Below are positions 8,708 through 18,064 of a DNA stretch of 64,000 nt, piece after piece (position 1 is the stretch's first letter; each line of letters opens with the position of its first letter). The translations under genes were made by a program, and so were the position numbers. The DNA lies in NCBI RefSeq assembly GCF_030252185.1, contig NZ_CP126970.1, forward strand, positions 1,798,001 to 1,862,000, written 5' to 3'. The DNA comes from Corynebacterium suedekumii (GTDB taxonomy: Bacteria > Actinomycetota > Actinomycetes > Mycobacteriales > Mycobacteriaceae). The notes below the pieces were generated by a model. That model was not told the DNA's origin. It made no database searches and saw only the letters and a list, made by a program, of their open reading frames with translations.

Positions 8708-8895
8708 GGAGGACCTTTCCGGTGTCAGTCAGTAGTGAGTCACACGAATCACAACAGTTTCGTTACACAACAATATTCACTTGCGTTGCGCAGTCAACCC
8801 GAAACGGGCGACTCATTTCTACTGTCGCACTTCGAGACCAGTTCGTTACAAAGAGATCACAATGAATTTCCTGTGAAACCCATAGGGTGAGGGTC
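8708..8895. promoter_or_regulatory. Divergent promoter region, A+T-rich
   Basis: This 188-base stretch between two divergent exported-protein genes is clearly richer in A+T than its surroundings. On the plus strand TAGGGT (8883-8888) sits exactly 7 bases before the ATG at 8896, a leaderless arrangement. On the minus strand a conventional leader with GGAAAGG precedes the GTG at 8707. No clear operator palindrome was found. Confidence 0.5.
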
Positions 8896-9465
8896 ATGAT
8901 CCCGGGACCCCGCCGCGCCGCCCTGACAGCCGACGTTCTCGGGGCCGCCCTCACCCTCACCGCCTGCGGCAACCTCGTCACCGCCGACGTCCGCGGCGAA
9001 TCCGCCCTGTCACTCAACGAGGCCGGCGAGGTCCTCCTGCACGTGGACACCTGCGACTACCGCCTCAACGGCGTCGGGGTCTACGAAGGTCGGGAGAAAC
9101 TCCCGGGCAGCGAGGAGAACGTCCTCATGGGGGAGCTGGCTGCGGACCGGTCCCAGAACGGGCGGGTCACCGTCAACCTCCAGTCGCTCGAGCCGCCGTG
9201 GGAGGCCACCGACCCGGTAGCCATGCGGGAGAGCGACGACCTCATCTACATCGTCATCCCGACCCCGGACCGCACCGTCGCCGGCCGGGACGAGGCCATT
9301 CCCCAGGTCGCCGCCACGATGACGCAGCTCAGGGCGCTGAAGCCGGGGGAGGTGCTCATCAACGAGTACAGCCACGAGCGGGCCACGGAACTGAAAAACA
9401 GTGACATCATCGACGAGATCGGTATCCCGGCGGAGGACTTACGGGCGGAGTGCCCGCCGGGATGA
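8896..9465 (+). CDS. Putative lipoprotein
   Basis: 189 residues. The N-terminus is a lipoprotein signal with RR at 6-7 and lipobox LTAC, lipidated Cys24, so the product should sit on the outer face of the membrane. The ATG at 8896 is preferred over the GTG at 8887 because TAGGGT lies 7 bases upstream of it, giving a leaderless start. The mature part contains a Cys pair candidate (DTCDYR, RAECPPG) and no recognised enzyme motif. Function unknown. Confidence 0.7.
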   Translation: MIPGPRRAALTADVLGAALTLTACGNLVTADVRGESALSLNEAGEVLLHVDTCDYRLNGVGVYEGREKLPGSEENVLMGELAADRSQNGRVTVNLQSLEPPWEATDPVAMRESDDLIYIVIPTPDRTVAGRDEAIPQVAATMTQLRALKPGEVLINEYSHERATELKNSDIIDEIGIPAEDLRAECPPG

Positions 9466-9488
9466 CACGGTGACACGATGACACGGTG
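9462..9488. repeat. Short tandem repeat of ATGACACGG-type units
   Basis: Three imperfect 8-9 base units (ATGACACGG, TGACACG, ATGACACGG) run through the stop codon of the lipoprotein gene, followed 8 bases later by a further TGACGCGG. It could be replication slippage; no function is evident. Confidence 0.45.
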
Positions 9489-9639
9489 GGGGGTGACGCG
9501 GCGTCGGCACGCGGGACGGCGCGCCCGGCACCGCGTACCGGAGGGAGCCGGGACCGGATAAGACCACCGTCACTCACTGGCGATACTGCAGCACAGGCGT
9601 CGGGGGAGTAGTCTTAACGGCTGTTCACCATCGTGGCCG

Positions 9640-9645
9640 TATAAT
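9640..9645 (+). promoter_or_regulatory. -10 hexamer TATAAT upstream of typA
   Basis: A consensus TATAAT lies 36 bases before the typA start, flanked by GGCC on both sides. No good -35 box is present at the usual distance, which is common for actinobacterial housekeeping promoters. The leader then carries CTAGGAG as ribosome-binding site. Confidence 0.6.
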
Positions 9646-9680
9646 GGCCCGATTTTTCTTCCGCTAGGAGCAGCCCACTC

Positions 9681-11591
9681 GTGTCCCACCCTGAGTTCCG
9701 TAACGTCGCCATCGTCGCGCACGTTGACCACGGCAAGACCACCCTCGTCAACGCCATGCTGGAGCAGTCCGGCGTCTTCAGCGACCACGGCGAAGTCACC
9801 GACCGTGTGATGGACTCCGGCGATCTGGAACGCGAGAAGGGCATCACCATCCTGGCCAAGAACACCGCCATCCGGCGGGCCGGCCAGGGCAAGGACGGCA
9901 ACGACCTCATCATCAACGTCATCGACACCCCCGGCCACGCCGACTTCGGTGGCGAGGTCGAGCGCGCGCTGTCCATGGTGGACGGCGTCGTCCTCCTCGT
10001 CGACGCGTCTGAGGGCCCGCTGCCGCAGACCCGTTTCGTGCTGGGCAAGGCGCTGGCCGCCAAGATGCCCGTGATCATCCTGGTCAACAAGACCGACCGC
10101 CCGGACGCCCGCATCGACGAGGTGGTCAGCGATTCCCAGGACCTGCTCCTCGAGCTGGCCGCCGGCCTCGAGGACCCGGAGGCCGCCGAGGCCGCCGAGT
10201 CCCTGCTCGACCTGCCGGTGCTCTACGCCTCCGGCCGTGAGGGCAAGGCCTCCACCGAGAACCCGGGTAACGGCAACGCCCCGGAGGCGGAGAACCTCCA
10301 GGCTCTGTTCGACGTCATCTACGAGGTCCTCCCGGAGCCGTCCGCGGAGATCGACGCCCCGCTGCAGGCCCACGTCACCAACCTGGACTCCTCCTCCTTC
10401 CTCGGCCGCATCGGCCTCGTCCGCATCCACGCCGGGGCCCTGCACAAGGGCCAGCAGGTAGCCTGGATCCACTACGACGACGAGGGCAACCAGCACACCA
10501 AGACGGTGAAGATCGCGGAGCTGCTGCGCACCGTCGGTGTGTCCCGCCAGCCCACCGATGAGGTCATCGCCGGTGACATCGCCGCGATCTCCGGCATCGA
10601 CGAGATCATGATCGGCGACACCCTCGCCGACCCGGAGAACCCGGTCGCCCTGCCGCGCATCACCGTCGATGAGCCGGCCATCTCCATGACCATCGGTGTC
10701 AACACCTCCCCGCTCGCCGGCCGTGGCGGCGGCGACAAGCTCACCGCCCGCGTGCTCAAGGCCCGCCTGGACAACGAGCTCATCGGCAACGTGTCCCTGC
10801 GTGTCCTTCCGACCGAGCGCCCCGACACCTGGGAGGTCCAGGGCCGTGGTGAGATGGCGCTGTCCATCCTCGTCGAGACGATGCGCCGCGAGGGCTTCGA
10901 GCTGACCGTGGGCAAGCCGCAGGTGGTCACCCAGACCATCGACGGCACCGTCCACGAGCCCTTCGAGCACATGATCATCGACGTCCCCGGTGAGCACCAG
11001 GGTGCCGTCACCCAGCTCATGGCCGCCCGCAAGGGCCAGATGACCAGCATGGACACCGGTGCCGGCGAGTGGGTGCGCATGGAGTTCGACGTGCCCGCCC
11101 GTGGCCTCATCGGTTTCCGCACCACCTTCATGACCGAGACCCGCGGCACCGGCATCGCCAACAGCTACGCCATCGAACTGCGCCCGTGGGCCGGCGAGAT
11201 CAAGGGCCGCAGCTCCGGTTCCCTCATCGCCGACCGCTCCGGCCAGATCACCCAGTACGCGCTGCAGCAGCTCGCTGACCGTGGTTCCTTCTTCGTCGAG
11301 CCGGGCACCGAGGCCTACGAGGGCATGGTCGTCGGCGCGAACAACCGCGACGAGGACATGGACATCAACATCACCAAGGAGAAGAAGCTCACCAACATGC
11401 GTGCCGCTTCCGCCGACACCACCGTCACCCTGGCGAAGGCACACACCCTCTCCCTGGACGAGGCCATGGAGTTCTGTGGCCAGGACGAGTGCGTCGAGGT
11501 GACCCCGGACATCCTCCGCGTCCGCAAGCTCAACCTCAACGCCACCGAGCGCGCCCGCGCCCGCTCCCGTGAGAAGCAGCTCAACAAGTAA
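9681..11591 (+). CDS. typA: Translational GTPase TypA/BipA
   Basis: 636 residues, full length. The G1 motif AHVDHGKTT near residues 13-21, EKGITILAKN (switch I), DTPGHADFGGEVERAL (G3) and NKTDRPDARIDEV (G4) show an intact GTPase domain, followed by the EF-G-like domains II, III and V and the TypA-specific C-terminal domain. TypA is a ribosome-associated GTPase needed at low temperature and stress, acting in 50S assembly. The GTG start follows AGGAG. In mycobacteria the same gene precedes lpqW and mshB as here. Confidence 0.97.
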   Translation: MSHPEFRNVAIVAHVDHGKTTLVNAMLEQSGVFSDHGEVTDRVMDSGDLEREKGITILAKNTAIRRAGQGKDGNDLIINVIDTPGHADFGGEVERALSMVDGVVLLVDASEGPLPQTRFVLGKALAAKMPVIILVNKTDRPDARIDEVVSDSQDLLLELAAGLEDPEAAEAAESLLDLPVLYASGREGKASTENPGNGNAPEAENLQALFDVIYEVLPEPSAEIDAPLQAHVTNLDSSSFLGRIGLVRIHAGALHKGQQVAWIHYDDEGNQHTKTVKIAELLRTVGVSRQPTDEVIAGDIAAISGIDEIMIGDTLADPENPVALPRITVDEPAISMTIGVNTSPLAGRGGGDKLTARVLKARLDNELIGNVSLRVLPTERPDTWEVQGRGEMALSILVETMRREGFELTVGKPQVVTQTIDGTVHEPFEHMIIDVPGEHQGAVTQLMAARKGQMTSMDTGAGEWVRMEFDVPARGLIGFRTTFMTETRGTGIANSYAIELRPWAGEIKGRSSGSLIADRSGQITQYALQQLADRGSFFVEPGTEAYEGMVVGANNRDEDMDINITKEKKLTNMRAASADTTVTLAKAHTLSLDEAMEFCGQDECVEVTPDILRVRKLNLNATERARARSREKQLNK

Positions 11592-11592
11592 G

Positions 11593-12783
11593 GTGTCCTC
11601 CCGCCTGAGCAGCCCCGCTGGTGTCGCGATGATGTTCGCCACCAACGGGGCGTTGTTCGCTTCCGTCCTTCCCTGGTACCCGACGATCAAGACCCAGTGG
11701 CAGCTCAGTGACCTCGTCTTCGGCCTGCTCGTCGCCGCCGTCGCCGTCGGTTCCCTCGCCTCGACGGTCCTGCCGTCGTGGGCGGTCGGCCGTTTCGGTC
11801 CGCGTGCGGTCGTCCTCGTGGGCACGGTCGTCCTCGCCGCGGTCATCGCCGGCATCGGTTGGGCACCGTCCGCCGTGGTCCTCGCCGTGGCACTCATGGC
11901 TGTGGGGCTTGTCGACGCCGTCGTGGACGTCGCCCAGAACGTCGCCGGCGTGCGCGTCCAGGAGCGTCTGAGCCGCTCCATCCTCTCCTCCATGCACGCC
12001 TTCTGGTCGCTCGGCGCCGTGGCCGGCGCCGCCGGCGGCACCCTCGCCGCCGCCAACGGGGTGGACATCCGTCTGCACCTGGGGCTCGTGGCCGTGGCCA
12101 TGGTCATTCTGGTCGCGGTGGGCACCTGGTTGACCGGCCCGGTCCCGGCCGATCCGGCGCACAACGCGAGTGGCGATGCGGCGGGGGAGAGGCGCGGCGC
12201 CGGCAGGCGCGCCGGCACCGCCATGTGGCTGGCCCTGCCGGTGGCGCTGGTGGCGCTGTCGGGCACGACGGTGGAGGACATGGCGAACAACTGGTCGGCC
12301 CTGGCCGCCGTCGAGTTCGCCGGCATCGACGTCTCCGCCGCAGGCGCGGCCTTCACCGTCGTCCTCGCCGCCCAGTGCCTGGGCCGGTTCACCGGTGACC
12401 GTCTCATCGACCGCTTCGGGCGGGTCCGCGTCGCCCGGGCCGGCGGTGTGCTCATCAGCCTCGGCGGCCTGCTCATCGTCACCGCCACGTCGACGGCGCA
12501 GCTCTACGCCGGGCTCGTCCTAGTCGGGTTCGGTTGTGCCACCCTCGTGCCCAGTGCCTTCGCCGCCGCCGCCCGCATCCCGGGGGTGTCGGAAGGTGCC
12601 GGGGTCACCGCGGTGAGCTGGCTCATGCGCGTGAGTTTCCTGGCCACCAGCCCGCTGGTCGGCGCGGTGTCGGAGGCCACGAACCTGCGGTGGGCGCTCG
12701 GCCTGCTCATCCTCGTCGGCGGCGTGGTCGCCGCCTTCGCCCCGGCGCTGCGGGGCCCGTCCCGGGCCCGGGCTGGTACATAA
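11593..12783 (+). CDS. Major facilitator superfamily transporter
   Basis: About 396 residues with twelve hydrophobic segments and the MFS motif A-like loop WAVGRFGPRAVVLVG between helices 2 and 3, repeated as DRLIDRFGRVRVARAGG in the second half. It resembles the YbjJ-like inner-membrane MFS group of unknown substrate. The GTG start one base after the typA stop avoids the longer frame that would begin inside typA. No strong ribosome-binding site is seen, so translation probably depends on coupling to typA. The stop codon overlaps the lpqW promoter. Confidence 0.8.
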   Translation: MSSRLSSPAGVAMMFATNGALFASVLPWYPTIKTQWQLSDLVFGLLVAAVAVGSLASTVLPSWAVGRFGPRAVVLVGTVVLAAVIAGIGWAPSAVVLAVALMAVGLVDAVVDVAQNVAGVRVQERLSRSILSSMHAFWSLGAVAGAAGGTLAAANGVDIRLHLGLVAVAMVILVAVGTWLTGPVPADPAHNASGDAAGERRGAGRRAGTAMWLALPVALVALSGTTVEDMANNWSALAAVEFAGIDVSAAGAAFTVVLAAQCLGRFTGDRLIDRFGRVRVARAGGVLISLGGLLIVTATSTAQLYAGLVLVGFGCATLVPSAFAAAARIPGVSEGAGVTAVSWLMRVSFLATSPLVGAVSEATNLRWALGLLILVGGVVAAFAPALRGPSRARAGT

Positions 12784-12791
12784 TCAGTACC
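12775..12791 (+). promoter_or_regulatory. lpqW leaderless promoter within an inverted repeat
   Basis: GGTAC-ATAATCA-GTACC is an inverted repeat with 5-base arms. It encloses the hexamer CATAAT (12779-12784), which ends 7 bases before the GTG of lpqW. This spacing fits a transcript starting at the start codon itself. The arms could also be an operator half-site pair. Confidence 0.55.
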
Positions 12792-14386
12792 GTGAACCTT
12801 CGCCCGCTCCTTCCCGTCCTCCTCGCGGCGGCACTGATCTCCTGTGCCGCCAACCCCGGCCCACCCCCGTCGTGGAGCCGGAGGAGCCGGCGGCGAGCAC
12901 GGCGGCGTCGACAAGCGAGACCCCGGAACCGGAGCCGCCTTCCCGGGCGGACGTGGAGATCAACGTCGGCATCGGCCCCCAGCGCGGTGGACTCAACCCG
13001 CATCTGATCGCCGACGACTCCTCCTTCGTCCGCTCCCTGGCGTCCCTGGTGCTGCCGAGCGCCTTCCGGGACGGCGCGATGGACGCCGATGTCCTGGACT
13101 CCGCCGAGGTCATCGAACCGGCCGAGGGCATGGCCCAGACCGTCCGTTATGTCATCTCCCCGGCGGCCCAGTGGTCCGACGGCACGCCCATCACCGGCGC
13201 GGACTTCCGCTACCTGTGGCGCGGCATGACCCGGACCCCCGGCGTGGTGGAACCGGCCGGCTACCTCGCCATCGACGATGTCCGCGTCTCCGGTGACGGC
13301 CGCACCGTCACCGTCGATTTCGCGGACCAGGTCGCCGACTGGCCGTCGCTGTTCACCCACCTGCTGCCCAGCCACCACCTCCAGTCCGACGCCTCCGACT
13401 TCGCCGTCGCCCTGGTCGACGACATCCCCGCCTCCGCCGGCCGCTACATGATCCGCTCCGTCGACCCCGCCCGCGGCATCATCTCCGTCAACCGCAACGA
13501 CCGCTTCTGGGGCGCCAACCCCGCAGAGACGGACCTGGTGACCTTCCGGGAGATCCGCACCGTCACCCAGGGGGTGGACCAGCTGCGCAGCGGGCAGATC
13601 AGCTTCCTCGACATCGTCCCCTCCGAGACCTCCGTCGACGCCTACTCCCTCATGCAGGACACCCAGGTCCGCACCCTCGACCTGCCGCGTGAGCTGCGTC
13701 TGACCCTGTCCACCGCGTCCCCGACGCTGTCCGAGCACAGTCTGCGCGCCGAACTGCACTCGCTTATCGACGTCCCCCTCATCGCCCGCCTCGCCGCCGG
13801 CCGCTCCGCGGACCTCAACGTTCCCGAGCACACCCCGCCGCGCGACCCGGCCGGCCCGCCCCCGGCGGCCCTGCAGGCCGCCACCGCCGAGCGCCCCCTG
13901 CGCCTGGGGGTCGATCCGGCTGACGCCACCGCCATCGCCGCCGGCCGGACCATCATCGATGTGCTGGCCCGCTACGACGTCGAGGCCGAGGTGGTGTCCT
14001 CCGACCTCGACGAGATCACGGGTCAGCTGCTGCCCGAAGGTGAGGTCGACGCCGTGATCACCTGGGAACATGTCGAGGGTGACAGTGCCGACCTCGCCAG
14101 CGACTGGCTGTGCCCGGATCCGGCGGCCGAGCTGAGCTCCGGCAACCTCTCCGGTTACTGCACCCCGGAGTCCGACGCCCTGGCCCGGCAGATCCTCGCC
14201 GGGGAGGTGGACACCACCTCCGGTGCCCAGCGCCTGCGTGCCACCAATGAGCGGGAGCACCTGTCCATTCCGCTGCTGGGGGAGCGGCGGGTCCTCGTCC
14301 TCGGCGAGGGTATCGTGGGTCCCGACCCGGACCTGGACAACTGGACCGCCGGCATCTCGACGGTCCCGAGCTGGAGGAAACTGTGA
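12792..14386 (+). pseudogene. lpqW: LpqW-like lipoprotein, interrupted by a one-base frameshift
   Basis: The gene begins at GTG 12792 with a lipoprotein signal ending LISC (lipidated Cys18) and continues as an extracytoplasmic solute-binding-family-5 fold to 14386. Between them the frame changes: the signal is read in one frame to about 12860 and the mature protein in another from about 12863. Adding one C in the C-rich stretch 12855-12868 restores NPGPTPVVEPEEP. The rest of the protein (about 500 residues) is undamaged, so this is either a sequencing error or a recent mutation. In mycobacteria and C. glutamicum LpqW steers mannolipid (PIM/lipomannan) synthesis; its place beside typA and mshB supports orthology. 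The next gene overlaps by 4 bases. Confidence 0.8.
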
Positions 14387-15312
14387 GCCCCCGAGACCTG
14401 AGGGACCTGATCGGCTACCGCGTCGTCGCGGTCCACGCCCACCCGGACGACGAGGCGATCTCCACCGGCGGGGCGCTCGCCCACCTGGCCCGCCGCGGTG
14501 CCGACGTCACCGTGGTCACCTGCACCCTCGGTGAGGAGGGGGAGGCCATCGGCGACACCTACGCCCACCTGGTCAACGACGAATCCGATCAGCTCGGCGG
14601 GTTCCGCATCAGTGAGCTCCGTGAGGCCCTGGCCCTCCTCGGGGTGCGTGGCGTCCACCTCGGCGGGGCCGGCCGGTTCCGGGACTCCGGCATGGCCGGC
14701 AGCCCGGCGCACGCCAATCCCCGGGCCTTCGTCAACTCCGGCGATGAGGCCGTCGACCTGCTCGCGGAGATCCTCGAGGACATCCGCCCCCACCTCGTCA
14801 TCACCTACGGCCCCGACGGCGGCTACGGCCATCCCGACCACATCCGCGCCCACGAGATCACCCACGCCGCCGCCGACCGCGTCGGCGTGCCACGGATCCT
14901 CTGGGCGGTGCTCGATCTCGCCGAGCAGACCGACGGGGTCGAGCGGATCGGGACGGTGCCCACCGGCTGGGCGGTGCCGGATGAGGCGTACCTGCGTAAC
15001 GCGGGCGTCGATACGCATGATCTCGCCCTGGAGCTCACCGACGCCGAACTCAACGCCAAGCGGGAGGCCATGCGGGCGCACGCCACCCAAGTGTGGATCG
15101 CTGACGGGTACGTCTCCGACACCAACCCGCAGGCCGCGTGGGCGACCGGCCCGGACCCCGTGTTCGCCCTGTCCAACCTGCTGGCCCAGCCCATCCTGCG
15201 ACGCGAGCACTACCAGCTCGGCGCCGGCGAGCTGCCCGAGGCCGACCTGCTCGGCGGCCCCGGACTCCTCGACGGCATCCCGCTGCACCCGGTGGCCGAG
15301 GACGGGCAGTGA
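14383..15312 (+). CDS. mshB: Mycothiol biosynthesis deacetylase MshB (GlcNAc-Ins deacetylase)
   Basis: 309 residues, normal length. The zinc site AHPDDEAISTGG (His and Asp ligands) and HPDHIRAHE (third ligand) are present, as is TYGPDGGYG. MshB removes acetate from GlcNAc-inositol, the second committed step of mycothiol synthesis in the cytoplasm. The GTG start overlaps the lpqW stop (GTGA) and the next membrane gene overlaps its own stop, forming a tight operon. The same neighbours occur in mycobacteria. Confidence 0.93.
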   Translation: MSPRDLRDLIGYRVVAVHAHPDDEAISTGGALAHLARRGADVTVVTCTLGEEGEAIGDTYAHLVNDESDQLGGFRISELREALALLGVRGVHLGGAGRFRDSGMAGSPAHANPRAFVNSGDEAVDLLAEILEDIRPHLVITYGPDGGYGHPDHIRAHEITHAAADRVGVPRILWAVLDLAEQTDGVERIGTVPTGWAVPDEAYLRNAGVDTHDLALELTDAELNAKREAMRAHATQVWIADGYVSDTNPQAAWATGPDPVFALSNLLAQPILRREHYQLGAGELPEADLLGGPGLLDGIPLHPVAEDGQ

Positions 15313-15701
15313 ACCGACCCATCATCCGCACCGACTTCTCCCGCGGCGAGGCCGTCGGGGGACTCGTGTGGCTGTCCGTCGCGGCGGCGATCTCCGTGCT
15401 GCTCGAGGTGGTCTACCTGGGCACCTGGATCACCCTGCCCGACGGGGCCCGACTCGCCGTGCCCTACACCATCCCCGTGGCGTTTCTATTCAACATCGTG
15501 CTCACCCGGACCGCCCGCCTGTGGACCCCGAACTCACTGGTGGCGCTCATCCCGTTGTACGTCTGGACCGGCGGTTTCCTGCTGCTCATGTTCGGCGTCG
15601 TCCTCACCGGTGACCAGCTGGTGGCCAGCAGCATCCGCAGCGTCGGACTGCTCGTCGCCGGGTTGGCGGGTGGCGTGTGGCCCGTGCTGCGGGCGAAGTG
15701 A
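15309..15701 (+). CDS. Small conserved membrane protein next to mshB
   Basis: 130 residues with about four membrane helices (near residues 16-36, 47-67, 74-95 and 105-127). The GTG overlaps the mshB stop (GTGA). Position and length correspond to the membrane protein that follows mshB in mycobacteria (Rv1171 type). No known function; a link to mycothiol is only contextual. Confidence 0.75.
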   Translation: MNRPIIRTDFSRGEAVGGLVWLSVAAAISVLLEVVYLGTWITLPDGARLAVPYTIPVAFLFNIVLTRTARLWTPNSLVALIPLYVWTGGFLLLMFGVVLTGDQLVASSIRSVGLLVAGLAGGVWPVLRAK

Positions 15702-15705
15702 CATA

Positions 15706-15715
15706 CTGGTACCAG
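15706..15715. promoter_or_regulatory. Palindrome CTGGTACCAG in the fdxC upstream region
   Basis: A perfect 10-base palindrome lies 47 bases before the fdxC ATG, followed by TACGCT as a possible -10 and ACAGGAG as ribosome-binding site. It may be a regulator site for the ferredoxin-dapC transcript; no known regulator matches. Confidence 0.4.
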
Positions 15716-15761
15716 AATTTTCGCTGTCATACGCTCTCATTACAGGAGTTTTCGATAACCG

Positions 15762-16085
15762 ATGACGTACACCATTGCCCAGCCCTGCGTTGACGTGCTC
15801 GACCGATCCTGCGTGGAGGAATGTCCCGTCGACTGCATCTACGAGGGCAAGCGGATGCTCTACATCCACCCCGACGAGTGCGTCGACTGCGGCGCCTGCG
15901 AACCGGCCTGCCCGGTCGAGGCGATCTTCTACGAGGACGATGTCCCGGACGAGTGGCTCGACTACAACGACGCCAACGCCGCCTTCTTCGACGACCTCGG
16001 CTCGCCCGGCGGTGCCGCCAAGCTCGGCCCGCAGGACTTCGACGTGCCGATGATCTCCGCACTGCCGCCGCAGAACCAGGAGTAG
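15762..16085 (+). CDS. fdxC: Seven-iron ferredoxin FdxC
   Basis: 107 residues. Cluster ligands are Cys9, Cys17, Cys21 and Cys25 in the first motif and Cys40, Cys43, Cys46 and Cys50 ([12 protein letters not shown]) in the second, the pattern of a [3Fe-4S][4Fe-4S] ferredoxin, with an acidic C-terminal extension typical of actinobacterial FdxC. It is a low-potential electron carrier. It lies 3 bases before dapC, as in mycobacteria and C. glutamicum. Confidence 0.95.
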   Translation: MTYTIAQPCVDVLDRSCVEECPVDCIYEGKRMLYIHPDECVDCGACEPACPVEAIFYEDDVPDEWLDYNDANAAFFDDLGSPGGAAKLGPQDFDVPMISALPPQNQE

Positions 16086-16088
16086 ACC

Positions 16089-17201
16089 GTGGCGCGCACC
16101 CCGCTGGGTTCCCGCCTGCCCGACTTCCCCTGGGACACCCTCTCGGCGGCGAAGGCGCGGGCGGCGGCGCACGAGGACGGCATCGTCGATCTCTCCGTGG
16201 GCACCCCGGTCGACCCGGTGGCCCCGCACATCCAGCTCGCTCTCGTCGAGGCCGCCGCCGAACCGGGCTACCCGCAGACCATGGGCACCCCGCGGCTGCG
16301 GGCCGCCATCGCCTCGGCGCTGGAACGTCGGTACGGGATGACCGGGCTGACGGACAAGGCTGTCCTGCCGGTGATCGGCACGAAGGAGGCCATCGCCTGG
16401 CTTCCCACCCTCCTGGGCGTCCGTGACGGCCTGGTGGTCATCCCGGAGGTGGCGTACCCGACCTACGAGGTGGGGGCCCTGCTGGCTGACAACCGGGTGT
16501 TGCGAGCAGATTCGTTGCTGGCGCTCGGGCCGGAGACACCGGACCTCATCTTCCTCAACTCTCCCTCCAACCCCACCGGTAAAGTCCTCGGGGTAGACCA
16601 CCTGCGCAAGGTGGTGGAGTGGGCCCGAGAACGCGGCGTCATCGTCGCCTCCGACGAGTGCTATCTCGGTCTCGGCTGGGACGACGCGGCCGAGCCCGTC
16701 TCCATCCTCGACCCCCGCGTCTGCGACGGCGACCACACCGGCCTGCTGGCCATCCACTCGCTGTCCAAGACCTCCAACCTGGCCTCCTACCGCGCCGGCT
16801 ACCTCGCCGGCGATCCTGCACTCATCCAGGAACTCCTCGAGGTGCGCAAGCACGCCGGTCTCATGGTCCCCGGCCCCATCCAGGCCGCCATGGTCGCCGC
16901 CCTCGAATCCGACGAGCAGGAGGAGGCCCAGAAACTGGTCTACGCCGCCCGACGCGCCAAGCTCCTCCGGGCACTGCTCGAGGCCGGCTTCACCGTCGAC
17001 AACTCCGAGGCCGGGCTCTACCTCTGGGCCACCCGTGGGGAGAACTGTCGCGTGACCGTCGACGCACTCGCCGACCTGGGCATCCTCGTCGCCCCCGGCG
17101 ACTTCTACGGCCCCCGCGGCCAGCAGCACATCCGCATGGCGCTCACCGGCACCGACGAGCGTATCGACGCCGCCGTCACCCGCCTGTCCGCCCTTGCCTG
17201 A
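16089..17201 (+). CDS. dapC: N-succinyldiaminopimelate aminotransferase DapC
   Basis: 370 residues, fold-type I PLP enzyme. SLSKTSNLASYRAGY carries the PLP-binding Lys and the phosphate-binding Arg; NSPSNPTGKV and SDECYLGLGW are the other signature blocks. It converts N-succinyl-2-amino-6-ketopimelate to N-succinyl-diaminopimelate, between DapD and DapE in lysine and meso-DAP synthesis. Its partners dapD and dapE lie 4-8 kb away in this window. GTG start; no strong ribosome-binding site, so it is likely coupled to fdxC. Confidence 0.9.
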   Translation: MARTPLGSRLPDFPWDTLSAAKARAAAHEDGIVDLSVGTPVDPVAPHIQLALVEAAAEPGYPQTMGTPRLRAAIASALERRYGMTGLTDKAVLPVIGTKEAIAWLPTLLGVRDGLVVIPEVAYPTYEVGALLADNRVLRADSLLALGPETPDLIFLNSPSNPTGKVLGVDHLRKVVEWARERGVIVASDECYLGLGWDDAAEPVSILDPRVCDGDHTGLLAIHSLSKTSNLASYRAGYLAGDPALIQELLEVRKHAGLMVPGPIQAAMVAALESDEQEEAQKLVYAARRAKLLRALLEAGFTVDNSEAGLYLWATRGENCRVTVDALADLGILVAPGDFYGPRGQQHIRMALTGTDERIDAAVTRLSALA

Positions 17202-18031
17202 CGCCCCGATCCCCGCCCGCGGCGGCATCTCCCCGCAGCGGGTGGTGCTCCGCGGCGTCGTCCCCGCGGGCCGTCAGTACTGGGCAGGGTCGGCCGGGGA
17301 CTCACCTTTTGCGGTGGGGGAGAAGCTCGTGGCCGGCGCCGTCCTCCACCGGCCCGTTCCCGCCTGGTTCCATCCCGACGTGCCGGACGAGTCGCCGATC
17401 CCCTTCGACTACGAGGTGGTGCACTCCGACGATGACCTCATCGTCGTGGACAAACCCCTTCCTGCCGTCGACCTCCAACGGCCGCATCGTCCGCGAGACG
17501 GTGCAGACCCGCCTGCGGGTCGAGTTCGGCGAGGACCAGATCGTGCCCCTGCACCGCCTCGACCGGCTCACCAGCGGGGTGCTCATCTGCTCCCGACGTT
17601 CCGCGACCCGGGGGAGATACCAGCAGCTGTTCCAGGAGCGGCAGGTCCGCAAGACCTACCACGCCCGGGTCCGTGGCCCGGTGGCTGTGGGTGAAGTGGT
17701 GCTGGACCTGCGGAAAACTCCCGGCCGGCGGGCGGTTGAGGTCGTACCCGACGGACAGGGCGTGCGAACGGTCACCCGTCTGGCCGCCGTGGAAGGGGAC
17801 GTGGTGGAGATCGAACCGCTCACCGGGCACACCCACCAGATTCGTGCCGTGCTCAACCACCTCGGGGCACCCATCGTCGGGGACGACACCTACCCCGTCG
17901 ACCGGGGGCTGTCCCTGTACGACTTCGGTGAGCCCCTCCACCTGCGGGCCACGGCGGTGCAGATCAACGATCCTGTCACCGGGCTCACGCGGGTCTTTCG
18001 CAGTCAACGCCCCCTACCCCCGCTAAAGTGA
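17194..18031 (+). pseudogene. RluA-family RNA pseudouridine synthase, interrupted by a frameshift
   Basis: The N-terminal part (ISPQRVVLRGVV ... HSDDDLIVVDKP) is read from TTG 17194 to about 17455. The rest (FLPSTSNGR ... HRLDRLTSGVL with the catalytic Asp, then GHTHQIRAVLNHLG and DDTYPV) is read in another frame to 18031. The break is at the CCCC run 17455-17458: removing one base, or restoring two, joins the halves around DKP-FLPST. All domains are otherwise intact. It overlaps the dapC stop by 8 bases. As with lpqW, a sequencing error in a C-run is plausible. The intact enzyme would modify a uridine in rRNA or tRNA. Confidence 0.8.
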
Positions 18032-18064
18032 AAGACTTGACCAAGACAGAAGCGAGGCGTGGCG

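Noticed and set aside
9570..12488. A 972-codon open frame on the minus strand across typA and the MFS gene
   Set aside because: It is antisense to two clear genes, has no ribosome-binding site, no domain and strongly biased composition (Val/Gly/Asp/Glu rich). In high-G+C genes the antisense frame is often open by codon bias.
12872..12874. GTG 12872 as the true start of the lpqW-like gene
   Set aside because: This would remove the lipoprotein signal that lies immediately upstream in another frame with a well-placed promoter. A one-base frameshift explains both parts better.
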